DNA of 64,000 bases from Pseudomonadota bacterium (GCA_947505245.1 CANNIZ010000015.1:1-64000); one strand, 5' to 3'; positions 1-9,179 are shown, numbered from the stretch's first letter. Numbers and translations: made by a program. Notes: generated by a model from the letters alone, not told the origin.

Positions 1-2
1 CT

Positions 3-176
3 GCCGAGTACCTCGAACACGCCGCTCGCCTGCTGGTTCCCGGCGGTCGCGCCGTCGTGTTCCTCGGCGCCTCAGAGACGTGGACGCCGCCGGCCGAGTG
101 GGTCGTCGAGCGCGAAAACGCCTACTCGATCGACGCCAAGCCTCGCCGCAGCCTGTTCTTGCGCAAGCCCGCGTGA
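3..176 (+). CDS. 3' end of a probable SAM-dependent methyltransferase
   Basis: Only the last 57 codons lie in the window; the gene enters from the left edge in the frame beginning at base 3 and stops at the TGA at 174-176. The visible part contains LLVPGGRAVVFL, which matches the 'LkPGG' strand-turn typical of class I SAM-dependent methyltransferases, followed by a short basic tail ending LFLRKPA. The stop overlaps the GTG start of the next gene by 4 bp (GTGA), so the two are probably co-transcribed. The methyltransferase label is an inference from one short motif; the SAM-binding loop lies outside the window. Confidence 0.55.
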   Translation, partial: AEYLEHAARLLVPGGRAVVFLGASETWTPPAEWVVERENAYSIDAKPRRSLFLRKPA

Positions 177-1015
177 CCCACGTCGTCACCGCGCCGGACG
201 CGCCGTTCCTGACGTCGGACGGCAGGCTTCGCGTTCGCGCGCTGCCCGCCGCGTCCGACAACCTCGTGTGGCTCGCCGAGTGCGTCGCCACCGGTGCCGC
301 CGCGGTGATCGACGGCCCCTCCGCCGACGAGGTGCTCGCCGTCTGTGACGCCGAGGGAATCGTGCTCACCGCGGTGCTCAACACGCACACGCACGGCGAC
401 CACATCGGCGTAAACCACGACCTGCTCCGCAAGGGGCGGTTGCCCGCGGTCGTGGTTGGACCGCGCGCGGTCGCCGCCGACGTTCCCGGACTCACGCACC
501 CTGTCGACGACGGTGACACGGTGCAGATCGGCGAGGTCAGCGGTCGCGTGCTGCGCACCGACGGCCACCTGTTCGGGCACATCAGCTTCGTGTTCGACGA
601 CGTGCTTTTCTGCGGTGACACGCTGTTCACCGGCGGGTGCGGCTACCTGTTCGGCGGCGACGCCGCGGCGATGTTCACCAGCCTGATGCGCCTCGCCGCG
701 CTCCCCGGCGGCACGCGGGTGTGCTGCGCCCACGAGTACACGCGCGATGGCCTGCTGTTCGCGCGCATGGTCGAGCCCGACAACGAGGCGCTGGCCGCCC
801 GCTGGGACGCGATGGAGGCCAACCTCGCCGAAGGCCGCACCTGCGTGCCGTCCACGATCGACCTCGAGCGGGCGACGAACCCGTTCCTGCGGCCCGGCTC
901 GCCCTCGCTGCGCTCCAACGTCGCCGCGATGTTGCCGGGCGCCGACGTGTCGACGTTGCCGTCCACGTTCGCCAGCGCGCGACGCCTCAAGGACACGAAG
1001 CGCCATCGGAGTTGA
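173..1015 (+). CDS. gloB: Hydroxyacylglutathione hydrolase (glyoxalase II)
   Basis: Metallo-beta-lactamase-fold hydrolase of about 280 aa, expected to hydrolyse S-lactoylglutathione or similar thioesters in the cytoplasm. It shows the metal motif THTHGDH, the later ligand region GHLFGH, the glyoxalase II signature GDTLFTGGCGYLFGG, the third ligand motif CAHEYT, and the C-terminal substrate-binding helices with NPFLR. The usual TPGHT turn is replaced by TDGHL, a small departure from the family. The GTG at 173 is chosen because it overlaps the upstream stop; an earlier GTG at 80 would run deep into the preceding gene. The stop lies 2 bp from the convergent stop of the next gene. Confidence 0.88.
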   Translation: MTHVVTAPDAPFLTSDGRLRVRALPAASDNLVWLAECVATGAAAVIDGPSADEVLAVCDAEGIVLTAVLNTHTHGDHIGVNHDLLRKGRLPAVVVGPRAVAADVPGLTHPVDDGDTVQIGEVSGRVLRTDGHLFGHISFVFDDVLFCGDTLFTGGCGYLFGGDAAAMFTSLMRLAALPGGTRVCCAHEYTRDGLLFARMVEPDNEALAARWDAMEANLAEGRTCVPSTIDLERATNPFLRPGSPSLRSNVAAMLPGADVSTLPSTFASARRLKDTKRHRS

Positions 1016-1017
1016 TC

Positions 1018-2400
1018 TCACTCGCCTGGCGTGAGGACCTGCCCGACGACCTCGGCGGCGACCATTCCACCGTTCGAACCCGACAGGTGCCCGGTCTCGA
1101 GATCCACGACCACCCACGGCAGGTCGGCGGGGCGCGCCCACGTCGAGCCCATGATCCACAGCTGGCCCTCGCGAATGTCCTCGGCGCGCGCGTCAAACGT
1201 GCTGGCACCGGGGTACGCGGTCGCGCCCGCCAGGCGGCCCGTGTCCGGATCGACCGCGACCAGGACCGCGCGCGAGGTGAGCCACAGCCAGGCCCGTCCC
1301 GAAGACACCAACACCGCGCTGCTGTCGCTGTAGTCCACACGGTCGGCGATCCTGCCCTCGTCCAGGTCCACGACCACCAGCTCCTGACGCGGCACCCCGG
1401 CGCCGCGGATCACGACGGGAAGGAAGCGAGGGAGGGGGCCATCGAGGACGGCGTCGCCTGCGAAGTCGCCGGTCGCGAGCGGCAGGTGCCACGCCGCCAG
1501 ACCGGTGGCCGGGTCGAGCCGCGTGATGCCGACGCCGTCGTCGGAGGCGAGCCCGACGATCAGGTCGTCACCCCGCGCGCCGCACGGGGCGTTGAGGGCG
1601 ACGCGCCATCCAGACGCGATCGGGAGCGACACCACCGGCTCCCCGGCGGCGATCGGCACCGCGACCGCGCCGCCTCGCGTAGCGCCGATCCACCGGTCGG
1701 GGAGCCTGCACACGAAGCCCGCACCTTCGATCGAGCGACGAATCGCACCGGAAGCCCGGTCAAGCTCCACGGCGGTGCTACCGAACCGCCCCGACACGAG
1801 CAGGCGATCGGCGCCGATCAGGCTCACATCCAAGCCGTAGTCGTACGGTGCACCGTCGAGCGCGGCGCTCTCCCACAGCGCGGCCCCGGTCGCCAACGAA
1901 AGCACATCGATACGGTCGTGAAGCAGACCGTCCGCCCCCTGGACCTCGTTCACGACGAACGCCCGCTCGGCGTCGGCGAGGAGCATCGGTCCGATGCGGC
2001 CCGCGCCGGAGTTGGTCACCGCGCCGGACAGCGTCGTCTCCCACAGGGGATGGCCGTCGGAGCGCGACAGGGCGAGGACGACGGCCACCGAGGGCTCGCC
2101 GAGCCGGGTGCCCAGCACCAGCACCGCGTCAGTCGTGGCGGTCGCGCCTGTGTAGCCGAGGGCCTCGGCGCCCTCCACGGGCGTGATCTCGGTGCTCCAG
2201 CGCAAGGTCCCATCCGCGGCGACGAGCTCCACCCAGAACCAGGACGCATCGTCATTGCGGCGGGTGAGCAGGATCGCCTCACCATCGCCGCTGGGCACGC
2301 TGCCCACCACGAACCGCGTGGCAGGTGTCAGCGCCCAGATGCTGCCGGCGATCACCACCGCCGCCAAAAATCCGAGCCCCAACCACCGCGCACGCGTCAA
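1018..2400 (-). CDS. Membrane-anchored PQQ-like beta-propeller protein
   Basis: 460 aa. A single hydrophobic segment at about residues 7-26 anchors a large extracytoplasmic domain built of repeats that each end in a Trp-containing strand (LRWSTEI, PLWETTL, ALWESAA, AAWHLPL). This is the pattern of PQQ-like/WD-type quinoprotein propellers, such as BamB-like or pyrrolo-quinoline-quinone-binding-like proteins. No catalytic residues or PQQ ligands can be assigned, so a binding or scaffold role is more likely than a dehydrogenase role. The start is a TTG preceded 4 nt upstream by GGGAGG. It lies 42 bp downstream of fadA on the same strand and could be read through from it. Confidence 0.8.
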   Translation of the reverse strand: MTRARWLGLGFLAAVVIAGSIWALTPATRFVVGSVPSGDGEAILLTRRNDDASWFWVELVAADGTLRWSTEITPVEGAEALGYTGATATTDAVLVLGTRLGEPSVAVVLALSRSDGHPLWETTLSGAVTNSGAGRIGPMLLADAERAFVVNEVQGADGLLHDRIDVLSLATGAALWESAALDGAPYDYGLDVSLIGADRLLVSGRFGSTAVELDRASGAIRRSIEGAGFVCRLPDRWIGATRGGAVAVPIAAGEPVVSLPIASGWRVALNAPCGARGDDLIVGLASDDGVGITRLDPATGLAAWHLPLATGDFAGDAVLDGPLPRFLPVVIRGAGVPRQELVVVDLDEGRIADRVDYSDSSAVLVSSGRAWLWLTSRAVLVAVDPDTGRLAGATAYPGASTFDARAEDIREGQLWIMGSTWARPADLPWVVVDLETGHLSGSNGGMVAAEVVGQVLTPGE

Positions 2401-2442
2401 GCCGCCTCCCTACACCATCAACACCCGTGTACGGCGTCGTCG

Positions 2443-3606
2443 CTACACGCGCTCGAACACCGCGGCCGCGCCCATGCCGCCGCCGATGCACATGCTGACC
2501 ACGCCGTAGCGCGACTTGCGGCGCGCCATCTCGTGCAGCAGCGTGGCGGTGAGCTTCGCGCCGGAGCACCCGAGCGGGTGACCGAGCGCGATGGCGCCTC
2601 CGTTCACGTTGACCTTCTCGGGGTTCAGGCCGAGCGTGCGTACACACGCCAGGCTCTGCGCCGCGAAGGCCTCGTTGAGCTCGAACAGATCGACGTCCGC
2701 GATCGAGATGCCCGCCTTCGCGAGCGCCTTGGGGATCGCGACGATCGGCCCGATGCCCATCACCTCGGGCGCCACACCCGCGACCTGGAACGAGCGAAGC
2801 ACGCCGAGGATCGGCCAACCGGCGGCCTCCGCGACCTCGCGCGCGCAAATGATCGTCGCGGCGGCGCCGTCGCTCGTCTGCGACGAGTTGCCGGCGGTTG
2901 CCGTGCCGTCCGCCTTGAACGCAGGCTTCAGGCGCGTCAGGCCCTCGATCGACGTGTCCGCGCGCGGGCCCTCGTCCACCTCGAACAGGACGTCCTTCCA
3001 CACGCCGTCCGCGTAGACGCGCGTCTTCACGGGGACGATCTCGTCCTTGAACTTACCGCCCTTGATCGCCGCGATCGCCCGCTGATGCGAGGTGACCGCG
3101 AACGCGTCCTGGTCGGCCCGCGAGATGTTGTAGCGTTGGGCGACGAGCTCGGCGGTCACGCCCATCGGCATGTACGCTTCGGGCCGACGCTCCATGAGCC
3201 CCGGGTGCGGGGACGGCTTCTGGCCGCCCATCGCGATCTGGCTCATGCTCTCGACGCCGCCGGTGAGGGCGACGTCCATCCAGCCCGCCGTGATGGACGC
3301 GGCGGCCTGCGCGAGGGATTGGAGTCCCGACGAGCAGAAGCGGTTGACGGTGATGGCGGGGACGCTGTCGGGCAGACCTGCAAGGAACGACGCGATGCGC
3401 GCGACGTTCATGCCTTGCTCGGCCTCGGGCATGGCGGTGCCGATTACGACATCGTCGATGCGGGCGGGGTCGAACCCGGGGATCTTCGCGATCGCGCCCG
3501 AGAGCGCGTAACCGAGCAGATCGTCGGGGCGGGTGTCCTTCAAAGATCCGCGCGGAGCCTTGCCGACCGCGGTACGGACGGCGCTTACGATGACGACTTC
3601 TCGCAT
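2443..3606 (-). CDS. fadA: Acetyl-CoA C-acyltransferase (3-ketoacyl-CoA thiolase)
   Basis: 387 aa thiolase, the last step of beta-oxidation: 3-ketoacyl-CoA plus CoA gives acetyl-CoA and a shortened acyl-CoA. The nucleophilic Cys is in NRFCSSGLQS (about residue 90), NEAFA follows the second half-domain junction, the catalytic His is in GHPLGCSGA and the second Cys in CIGGGMG near the C-terminus. Length and motif order are typical of FadA. It begins 2 bp after the stop of the dehydrogenase/hydratase gene, the standard operon pairing in which the two proteins act in sequence or as a complex. It presumably shares the operator-controlled promoter upstream of fadN. Confidence 0.95.
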   Translation of the reverse strand: MREVVIVSAVRTAVGKAPRGSLKDTRPDDLLGYALSGAIAKIPGFDPARIDDVVIGTAMPEAEQGMNVARIASFLAGLPDSVPAITVNRFCSSGLQSLAQAAASITAGWMDVALTGGVESMSQIAMGGQKPSPHPGLMERRPEAYMPMGVTAELVAQRYNISRADQDAFAVTSHQRAIAAIKGGKFKDEIVPVKTRVYADGVWKDVLFEVDEGPRADTSIEGLTRLKPAFKADGTATAGNSSQTSDGAAATIICAREVAEAAGWPILGVLRSFQVAGVAPEVMGIGPIVAIPKALAKAGISIADVDLFELNEAFAAQSLACVRTLGLNPEKVNVNGGAIALGHPLGCSGAKLTATLLHEMARRKSRYGVVSMCIGGGMGAAAVFERV

Positions 3607-3608
3607 GG

Positions 3609-5957
3609 TTAGTTCCTCAGGGGTTTGCCCTTCTCGAGCATGTGCTGGATTCGTGCGACGGTCTCGGCATTACCACACAGCGAGAGGAAGGCCTCGCGCT
3701 CGAGATCGAGGATGTCCTGTTCGGTACGGACCGCGCCGGACGCGCAGTCACCACCGGTGAGGACGTTGGCGAGCTTCTTGCCCACCACGATGTCGTAGGG
3801 CGTGACGTAGCCGCCCTCGCGCATGCCGAACAAGAACAGCTCGATCGCTGCGCGGCCCGAGGGCCCTGGGAGCTTGAAGCTCTTGCGGCGCTGCGGCTTG
3901 TAGCCGCCCTGGACGAGGCCGAGGGCCACGTTCTTGGCGTCCGCGATCTGGCGATCTGGATCGAGCGTGAGCCGATCCGACGCGCGCAGGAAGCCGGCGT
4001 CGCGCGCCTCTTCGCCGCTGGTGGCGACCTTCGCCATCGCGATGTGCTCGAACGCCTTCTGCACGAACGGGTTCGGGTCGTAGTTCACACCGGCAGGGAT
4101 GTCGCCGAGGTAGCGCGCGAGCATCTCCTTGCAGCCGCCGCCCGCCGGGATGAGCCCGACGCCGACCTCGACGAGGCCCGCGTAAAGCTCACCCGCGCCG
4201 ACCGTGGCCGCGGAGTGCATGGTGACCTCGACGCCGCCGCCGAGGGTGAGCCCCCACGGCGCGGTGACGACGGGCCTCTCGTGGTACTTCGCGCGCATCA
4301 GCAGGTCCTGCAGTCCGCGCACGCTGCGCTCGATGCCTGCCCAGTCCTTCTGCATCGCGCCGAGCATGATCATCAGGATGTTGGCACCCGCGCAGAACGC
4401 GTTGCCTCCCTGGTTGCCGACCACGAGGGAGTTGTACTTGCCCTCGTCCAGCCAGTCCAGCGCCTTCGCGTACATCGGGAAGATCTGGTCGTCGAGCGCG
4501 TTCATCTTCGCGTGGAACTCGAGGCAGAGCACGCCGTCGCCCAAGTCGAGCAGCGAGGCGCTGACGTTGCGCGCCTTCTCGCCGCCCGTCGCGCGGACGT
4601 CGTCGAGCAGCAGCTGGCCCTTGCTCTGCGGCATGGGCTTGCTGGCGGCGCTCCAGAACGTGCGCGTGCCGTCGACGCGGTCGTAGAACTTCGTGCGACC
4701 CGACGCGACCATCTGCTTGACCCACGCGGGGACGACGCGGCCGTCGGCCTCCATGCGGGCGATCGTCTCGGGCACGCCGAGCGCGTCCCACGTCTCGAAC
4801 GGGCCCATCTCCCAGCCAAAGCCCCAGCGCATGCCTCGATCGATGTTGACCACGTCATCTGCGATCTCGCCGACGCGGTTCGCCGCGTAGATCAGCGTGT
4901 CTGCGGTGACCTCCCAGACGAACTTCGCGGCCTTGTCGGTGCCCTTGAGGATGATCTTGACGGAGTCCGCCGGGTTCTCGGCCTTGCGGGCCGCGCCGAG
5001 CGAGTCGAAGCGGGTCTTGCCCTGCGAGCGGTACGCGCCGGTCTCGAGGTCCAGCGCCAGGATCTCGCTCTTGCCGTCCGCGCCCTTGGACTTCTTGTAG
5101 AAGCCCGCGCCCGACTTCTCGCCGAGCGCGCCAGCCGCGATGAGCTTCTTGAGGAAGAGCGGCACCTCGAAGACGTCGCGCTTCTCGTCGTTCGGGCAGC
5201 CCTCGCGGATGCCGTCCACGACGTGCGCGAGCGTGTCGAGGCCGACGAGATCGGACGTGCGGAACACCGCGGACGCGGGGCGGCCCGTGGGCTTGCCCCA
5301 GATCATGTCGACTTCTTCGACCGTGAAGCCCGCCATGTGCTTGAACACCGAGCAGATCGCGAACGTGCCGACGCGGTTGGCGATGAACGCCGGCGTGTCT
5401 TTGCCGTACACGACGCCCTTGCCGAGCACGCGCTCACCGAAATCGGCGACCTCGGCCGTGACGCTCGCGAGCGTGTCGGGCCCGGTGACGAGCTCCAGGA
5501 GCCGCATGTAGCGCACAGGGTTGAAGAAGTGCGTGACGAGGAAGTGCTGGCGCAGCTCCTCGGGGAAGTCCGCGGACATCGCGGCGATGGGGATGCCCGA
5601 CGTGTTCGACGCGACGATGCAGCCCGGGCGGCGGTTCTTGGCGACCCAGGAGAACACCTTCTTCTTGATGTTCAGCACCTCGGCGACCACCTCGATGACG
5701 AGGTCGCACTCGACGAGCCGCGCGGCGTCGGATTCGTACTCGCACGGGGTGATGCGGGACACGTCGGACGTGCGGTACATCGGAGCGGGCTTGAGCTTCG
5801 CCAGGTTGGCGAGGCCGGCCTTCGCGACGGCGCGCGGATCGGCGCCTTCTTTGGGCGGGATGTCGAACAGCAGGCTGTCGATGCCTGCGTTCGCCAGGTG
5901 GGCTGCGATGCCCTGGCCCATCACGCCGGCACCCAGAACGGCGACCTTGCGGATCAT
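3609..5957 (-). CDS. fadN: 3-hydroxyacyl-CoA dehydrogenase / enoyl-CoA hydratase
   Basis: 782 aa bifunctional beta-oxidation enzyme with the domain order of Bacillus FadN: the dehydrogenase comes first and the hydratase/isomerase fold last, the reverse of E. coli FadB. The Rossmann NAD loop GAGVMGQG is at residues 9-16, a second HAD C-terminal domain lies in the middle, and the crotonase oxyanion-hole region NAFCAGANILM and AGGGCKEML lie in the last third. The ATG at 5957 is chosen because AGGAG stands 5 nt upstream; an earlier ATG at 5981 lies inside a palindrome and has no ribosome site. The downstream thiolase gene starts 2 bp after its stop. Regulation by a fatty-acid-responsive TetR-type repressor is suggested by that palindrome. 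Confidence 0.93.
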   Translation of the reverse strand: MIRKVAVLGAGVMGQGIAAHLANAGIDSLLFDIPPKEGADPRAVAKAGLANLAKLKPAPMYRTSDVSRITPCEYESDAARLVECDLVIEVVAEVLNIKKKVFSWVAKNRRPGCIVASNTSGIPIAAMSADFPEELRQHFLVTHFFNPVRYMRLLELVTGPDTLASVTAEVADFGERVLGKGVVYGKDTPAFIANRVGTFAICSVFKHMAGFTVEEVDMIWGKPTGRPASAVFRTSDLVGLDTLAHVVDGIREGCPNDEKRDVFEVPLFLKKLIAAGALGEKSGAGFYKKSKGADGKSEILALDLETGAYRSQGKTRFDSLGAARKAENPADSVKIILKGTDKAAKFVWEVTADTLIYAANRVGEIADDVVNIDRGMRWGFGWEMGPFETWDALGVPETIARMEADGRVVPAWVKQMVASGRTKFYDRVDGTRTFWSAASKPMPQSKGQLLLDDVRATGGEKARNVSASLLDLGDGVLCLEFHAKMNALDDQIFPMYAKALDWLDEGKYNSLVVGNQGGNAFCAGANILMIMLGAMQKDWAGIERSVRGLQDLLMRAKYHERPVVTAPWGLTLGGGVEVTMHSAATVGAGELYAGLVEVGVGLIPAGGGCKEMLARYLGDIPAGVNYDPNPFVQKAFEHIAMAKVATSGEEARDAGFLRASDRLTLDPDRQIADAKNVALGLVQGGYKPQRRKSFKLPGPSGRAAIELFLFGMREGGYVTPYDIVVGKKLANVLTGGDCASGAVRTEQDILDLEREAFLSLCGNAETVARIQHMLEKGKPLRN

Positions 5958-5965
5958 GGAGTCTC

Positions 5966-5985
5966 CTGAATGAGGGTTCATTCAG
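5966..5985. promoter_or_regulatory. FadR-like palindromic operator upstream of fadN
   Basis: A perfect 8-bp inverted repeat, CTGAATGA and TCATTCAG separated by GGGT, sits just upstream of the fadN ribosome site. It matches the Bacillus-type FadR (TetR family) operator consensus TGAATGA-N4-TCATTCA as I remember it; Pseudomonas PsrA-type sites are similar. Its position over the transcript start or leader fits repression of the fadN-fadA operon, relieved by long-chain acyl-CoA. The repressor gene is not in the window. Confidence 0.75.
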
Positions 5986-6080
5986 TTAGGACGATCCGCC
6001 TCGCTGCGCCAGGGAAACGAGATGTTGCGGAGGCAGATGACGGATGCCGTCGCTGGAAAATCTTCTTTGAACGACGCACG

Positions 6081-6317
6081 TCACCCGATCGTGAGCACGA
6101 CCTGCTCGACGCGCTTGTCCGGCTTCCTGAGCAGGATCTGCACGCTCGTGCCGCTTCGGTCGCTCTTGGCGATGACCTTGAAGCCCTTGAGCCCGTGCGA
6201 CGTCAACACGCCGATCACCGCAAGCTGGAGCCGCGCGGCCACGCTCGGACCGGGCGGATCACCGCGCAGCGCGTCCATACACGCGATCTCGAGGTCCTCG
6301 CGAAGGCCCACGTCCAT
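6081..6317 (-). CDS. Small conserved-looking protein of unknown function
   Basis: 78 aa, no signal peptide or membrane segment. The middle forms an amphipathic helix (VAARLQLAVIGVLTSHG) followed by alternating strands (KVIAKS, TSVQILLR, EQVVLTI), suggesting a small alpha/beta domain. The ATG at 6317 has AGGGG about 5 nt upstream; a GTG two codons earlier is possible. It lies 26-32 bp from the divergent membrane-protein gene and about 120 bp upstream of fadN on the same strand, but the FadR-like site between them argues against a shared operon. No family recognised. Confidence 0.6.
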   Translation of the reverse strand: MDVGLREDLEIACMDALRGDPPGPSVAARLQLAVIGVLTSHGLKGFKVIAKSDRSGTSVQILLRKPDKRVEQVVLTIG

Positions 6318-6349
6318 CGGCACCCCTGCCCGACAGGTTACCGGAACCC

Positions 6350-6736
6350 ATGGTCGTGCGCTCGTTCGTCGCCCTGTTTCACCTGCTGCTCGCGGCCGTC
6401 ACGCTGATCGGCTTCACGGGGCTGTTGCTGCAGGCGCGCCTGAACCTCGCGTGGGAAGCGGCGTTCTACGGGAAACCCGCCGACATCACGGTGCTGCTCG
6501 TCGGGCGGTCGGGCCTCGGCGTCCTGTTCGCCGTCGCCGAGACCGTCGCGGCGCTCGCCTTCATTCGCGGCGGACGCCCCGCCGGCCACGGCATGGTGCT
6601 GATCTCCATGCTCCTCGCGTGGACGGCCGGGTGGCCGCTGAACCTGATGCTCGGCTTCGCAGCGCTCGCGGGCATGCGGGAGGTCTGGGCGAACCTTCCC
6701 GCGCCCGAACCCAGCGAAGAAGAAGAGGAAGACTGA
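6350..6736 (+). CDS. Small four-helix membrane protein, unknown function
   Basis: 128 aa with about four hydrophobic segments (roughly residues 4-26, 48-70, 78-92 and 95-110) and an acidic tail ending in a run of Glu/Asp. It should lie in the inner membrane with the charged tail exposed. The start ATG at 6350 lies in a very short divergent gap, so its promoter must overlap the small gene on the other strand. It is followed after 37 bp by the threonine aldolase gene on the same strand. No family was recognised; it could be a DoxX-like or small integral-membrane protein. Confidence 0.72.
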   Translation: MVVRSFVALFHLLLAAVTLIGFTGLLLQARLNLAWEAAFYGKPADITVLLVGRSGLGVLFAVAETVAALAFIRGGRPAGHGMVLISMLLAWTAGWPLNLMLGFAALAGMREVWANLPAPEPSEEEEED

Positions 6737-6773
6737 CGCCGTACCGGTGGTAGGCTCGCGACCGGAGGCGCTC

Positions 6774-7844
6774 GTGATCGATCTGCGCTCGGATACGGTG
6801 ACGCGACCCACGCTCGCGATGAAGAAGGCGATGTTCGAGGCGCAGGTCGGCGACGACGTGTTCGGCGACGATCCAAGCGTCAACCGCCTGGAAGCCGTCG
6901 CCGCCGAGCGCATGGGCAAAGAGGCCGCGCTGTTCGTTCCGAGCGGCACGATGGCGAACCAGATCGCGATCGCGGTGCACACGCGCCCCGGCGACGAAGT
7001 CATTCTCGAGGCCGGCGCGCACCCGTTCAACTACGAGGCTGGCGGCGCCGCCGTGATCAGCGGCGTGCAGCTCTCGCCGGTCCCCGGAAAGAACGGCATC
7101 CTCGAGGTCGCCGCGGTCGACGCGGCGATTCGCGCACCCAACGTGCACCACGCGCCGGGGACGCTGCTGTGCGTCGAAGACACCCACAACCGCGGCGGCG
7201 GCACGGTCCACCCGATCGAGCGCCTGGACGACCTCGCCGCCCTCGCCCACAAGCGCGGCCTCGCGACGCACCTCGACGGCGCGCGACTGTGGAACGCGGT
7301 GGTCGCGAGCCACGTCGCCGCCGATCGGCGCGCCAGGGGCTACGACACCGTCAGCTTCTGCCTGTCCAAGGGCCTCGGCTGCCCCGTCGGCTCGTTGCTG
7401 TGTGGACCCGCCCCGCTGATCGACCGCGGTCGTCGCGTTCGCAAGCTGCTCGGCGGCGGCATGCGCCAGGTAGGCTACCTCGCGGCGGCCGGCCTGTACG
7501 CGCTCGACCACCACATCGAGCGCCTCGAAGAGGATCACCGGCGCGCGCGCGAGCTCTCCATGGGCCTGATGCTCGCGCAGATCGACGTGAAGCTTCCGCA
7601 GACGAACCTCGTGTACCTCGACGTCGCCGACGCGTACGCGGTGCGCGCCGCGCTCCACCCGAGCGGCATCCTCGTGCACGCGGTCTCCACCACGCGCCTT
7701 CGGCTCGTCACCCACCTCGACATCGACGACGCCGCGATCGAGGTGGTGATCCGCGCGTTCGACAAGCTGCCCAACTCGATCAAGGGCCCACCGCCGCCGC
7801 CCGCCGCGCCACCTCCCCCGGCGGCGTCCGCCCGCCCGCGGTGA
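6774..7844 (+). CDS. ltaE: Low-specificity L-threonine aldolase
   Basis: 356 aa PLP enzyme of the beta-eliminating lyase family that cleaves L-threonine and L-allo-threonine to glycine and acetaldehyde. N-terminal [11 protein letters not shown], the FGDDP loop, the VPSGTMANQ phosphate-binding region, HLDGAR with the PLP-nitrogen Asp at 168, and the Schiff-base lysine in SFCLSKGLG (Lys199) are all present. The GTG at 6774 is chosen for its GGAGG 7 nt upstream and because IDLRSDT is the usual family start. The tail adds a Pro/Ala-rich extension of about 20 residues. Its stop overlaps the next GTG by 4 bp, implying translational coupling. Confidence 0.93.
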   Translation: MIDLRSDTVTRPTLAMKKAMFEAQVGDDVFGDDPSVNRLEAVAAERMGKEAALFVPSGTMANQIAIAVHTRPGDEVILEAGAHPFNYEAGGAAVISGVQLSPVPGKNGILEVAAVDAAIRAPNVHHAPGTLLCVEDTHNRGGGTVHPIERLDDLAALAHKRGLATHLDGARLWNAVVASHVAADRRARGYDTVSFCLSKGLGCPVGSLLCGPAPLIDRGRRVRKLLGGGMRQVGYLAAAGLYALDHHIERLEEDHRRARELSMGLMLAQIDVKLPQTNLVYLDVADAYAVRAALHPSGILVHAVSTTRLRLVTHLDIDDAAIEVVIRAFDKLPNSIKGPPPPPAAPPPPAASARPR

Positions 7845-8791
7845 CTCCCGAGCCGCCACTCGGGCTGCGCGAGCGGTTCGGCCTTCGTCCGCTAAGGCCC
7901 GCGCTGCGCCAGGCGCGCCTCGTGTTCCAGGGCGACGCGTACACCCGCCCATCGCGGTTCGACACCACCAGCCTCGCCATCCTGCGCCCACGCTGGAGCC
8001 TGCCGCTGTGGGCCGGGCGGCGCATCGCGGGGCGGCGCGCGCCGATCTACAACTTCTTCAACCACCTGCAGCCCGACCCCGACTTCGGCTGGTCCGTTCG
8101 CAAAACCCACGTGCGCGACTTCCGCGGCGGCGCGGACACCTACGACAGCCACAACGGCACCGACTTCGCCGTGCCCGTCGGCACGCTCGTGGTCGCGGCG
8201 GCGCCCGGCGTCGTGCTGCGGGTGTCAAACGAGTTCCACCGCGGCGGCATCAAGGTGCTGATCGACCACGGCCACGGCGTGGTCACGACGAGCAACCACC
8301 TCGCCCGCGCGCTCGTCGCCCCTGGGGATCACGTCGCGCGCGCGGCCCCTGTCGGCTGGTCGGGCGCGTCGGGCATCGACGTGATCACGATGTTCCCGTG
8401 GTCCACACCGCACCTTCACTACAACACCTGGCTCGACGGCGTGCCCGTAGACCCGTTCGCGCTCTCCGAAACGCCCCTGTGGCGCGACGGAAACCGCCCG
8501 CTTCCACACGCCGGGCCGCTCGACACGGTGTTCGAGTCGTCACGCTATGACGAGGCGCGCGTCGAACAGGCTCTCGCCGCCTGTCTGCACGCCGAGTCCC
8601 GCGCCGAGATCGAGAGCGAACCTACGTTGGAACGGCGCGCCGGCGCGGTGATGTTCCACCAGAACTACTACCCGCTCCGGTTCCGCAGCCACACCAGCCC
8701 TTACGGAGCGCCCCACGCGCGCACCGGGCTCCTGACGCTGCCCCTGGCCGCGCGCGACTTTGACGGCGTCGCGTACCCCGAAGAGGTCTGA
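7841..8791 (+). CDS. M23-family (LytM-type) metallopeptidase
   Basis: 316 aa. The zinc-endopeptidase core carries HNGTD (His104 and Asp108, the HxGxD ligand pair), a conserved His at 153 and HLH at 191-193, the full M23/LytM ligand set. Such enzymes cut peptidoglycan cross-bridges, but I see no clear N-terminal signal peptide or LysM/coiled-coil targeting domain, so localisation is unclear. About 120 residues follow the catalytic domain and match nothing I recognise. The GTG start overlaps the threonine aldolase stop (GTGA). The 3' end overlaps the convergent small exported-protein gene by 91 bp. Confidence 0.85.
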   Translation: MTPEPPLGLRERFGLRPLRPALRQARLVFQGDAYTRPSRFDTTSLAILRPRWSLPLWAGRRIAGRRAPIYNFFNHLQPDPDFGWSVRKTHVRDFRGGADTYDSHNGTDFAVPVGTLVVAAAPGVVLRVSNEFHRGGIKVLIDHGHGVVTTSNHLARALVAPGDHVARAAPVGWSGASGIDVITMFPWSTPHLHYNTWLDGVPVDPFALSETPLWRDGNRPLPHAGPLDTVFESSRYDEARVEQALAACLHAESRAEIESEPTLERRAGAVMFHQNYYPLRFRSHTSPYGAPHARTGLLTLPLAARDFDGVAYPEEV

Positions 8792-9036
8792 CGGCCGACA
8801 ACAAGTGCACGGGGCAACGACGCGGGGAGCAACGCATCAACGTCCCCCGCCGCGAACACGTCTTCCACGCGCCGCGCCCCGTCACTGAACAGGCCATCCG
8901 CGAAGCGGTGGCCGGCCCCAAAGATGAAGTCCCACGCTCGCGACGTTTCGTTCAGCTCGTCCTCCCGCCAGGGAAGTGCCGCGACCCCCGCCGCTGCCAC
9001 CCCAAGGACAAAGCTCGCCGTAATCATCGTGATCAT
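8701..9036 (-). CDS. Small exported protein, unknown, divergent from WYL regulator
   Basis: 111 aa. The first 20 residues (MITMITASFVLGVAAAGVAA) form a signal or anchor segment, followed by an acidic helical region and a Ser/Arg-rich tail. The start is strongly supported by AGGAGG 4 nt before the ATG at 9036. The last 91 bp overlap the 3' end of the M23 gene on the other strand, so the true functional part may be only the first 80 residues or so. It is transcribed away from the WYL regulator with operator-like repeats between, which suggests it is the regulator's target. No family recognised. Confidence 0.6.
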   Translation of the reverse strand: MITMITASFVLGVAAAGVAALPWREDELNETSRAWDFIFGAGHRFADGLFSDGARRVEDVFAAGDVDALLPASLPRALVVGRQTSSGYATPSKSRAARGSVRSPVRAWGAP

Positions 9037-9045
9037 GGGACCTCC

Positions 9046-9088
9046 TGAACAGAGACTACTGTACTGCTGTTCACCTGACAAGTGTTCA
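9046..9088. promoter_or_regulatory. TGTTCA/TGAACA repeat cluster upstream of the exported-protein gene
   Basis: Three copies of one hexamer lie just upstream of the gene ending at 9036: TGAACAG (9046-9052) inverted against CTGTTCA (9067-9073), then a third TGTTCA (9083-9088) repeated 15 bp further on. Spacing of about one and a half to two helix turns suggests cooperative binding of a dimeric regulator, most simply the divergent WYL protein. The cluster overlaps the ribosome-binding region. Confidence 0.5.
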
Positions 9089-9145
9089 GTATCGGATAGG
9101 GGTTGCCGACCCGGTGCTGACGGATGAAATGATGGAACCCCACGC

Positions 9146-9160
9146 GGACAAATTTTGTCC
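9146..9160. promoter_or_regulatory. 15-bp palindrome upstream of the WYL regulator gene
   Basis: GGACAAA and TTTGTCC form a perfect inverted repeat around one central base, ending 19 bp before the WYL start codon. This is a typical place for an autoregulatory operator. Its sequence differs from the TGTTCA cluster on the other side of the intergenic region, so the two may be read by different proteins or by different domains. Confidence 0.55.
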
Positions 9161-9179
9161 TGCTTAAAAATGGTGACGT

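Noticed and set aside
637-3612. A 991-codon open frame on the plus strand
   Set aside because: It is antisense to the beta-propeller and thiolase genes; very high GC keeps it open. Its protein is Arg/Gly/His-rich with no motif.
3642-5969. A 775-codon plus-strand frame
   Set aside because: Exactly antisense to fadN, which has full motifs and a good ribosome site; the product is Arg/Leu/Val-rich noise.
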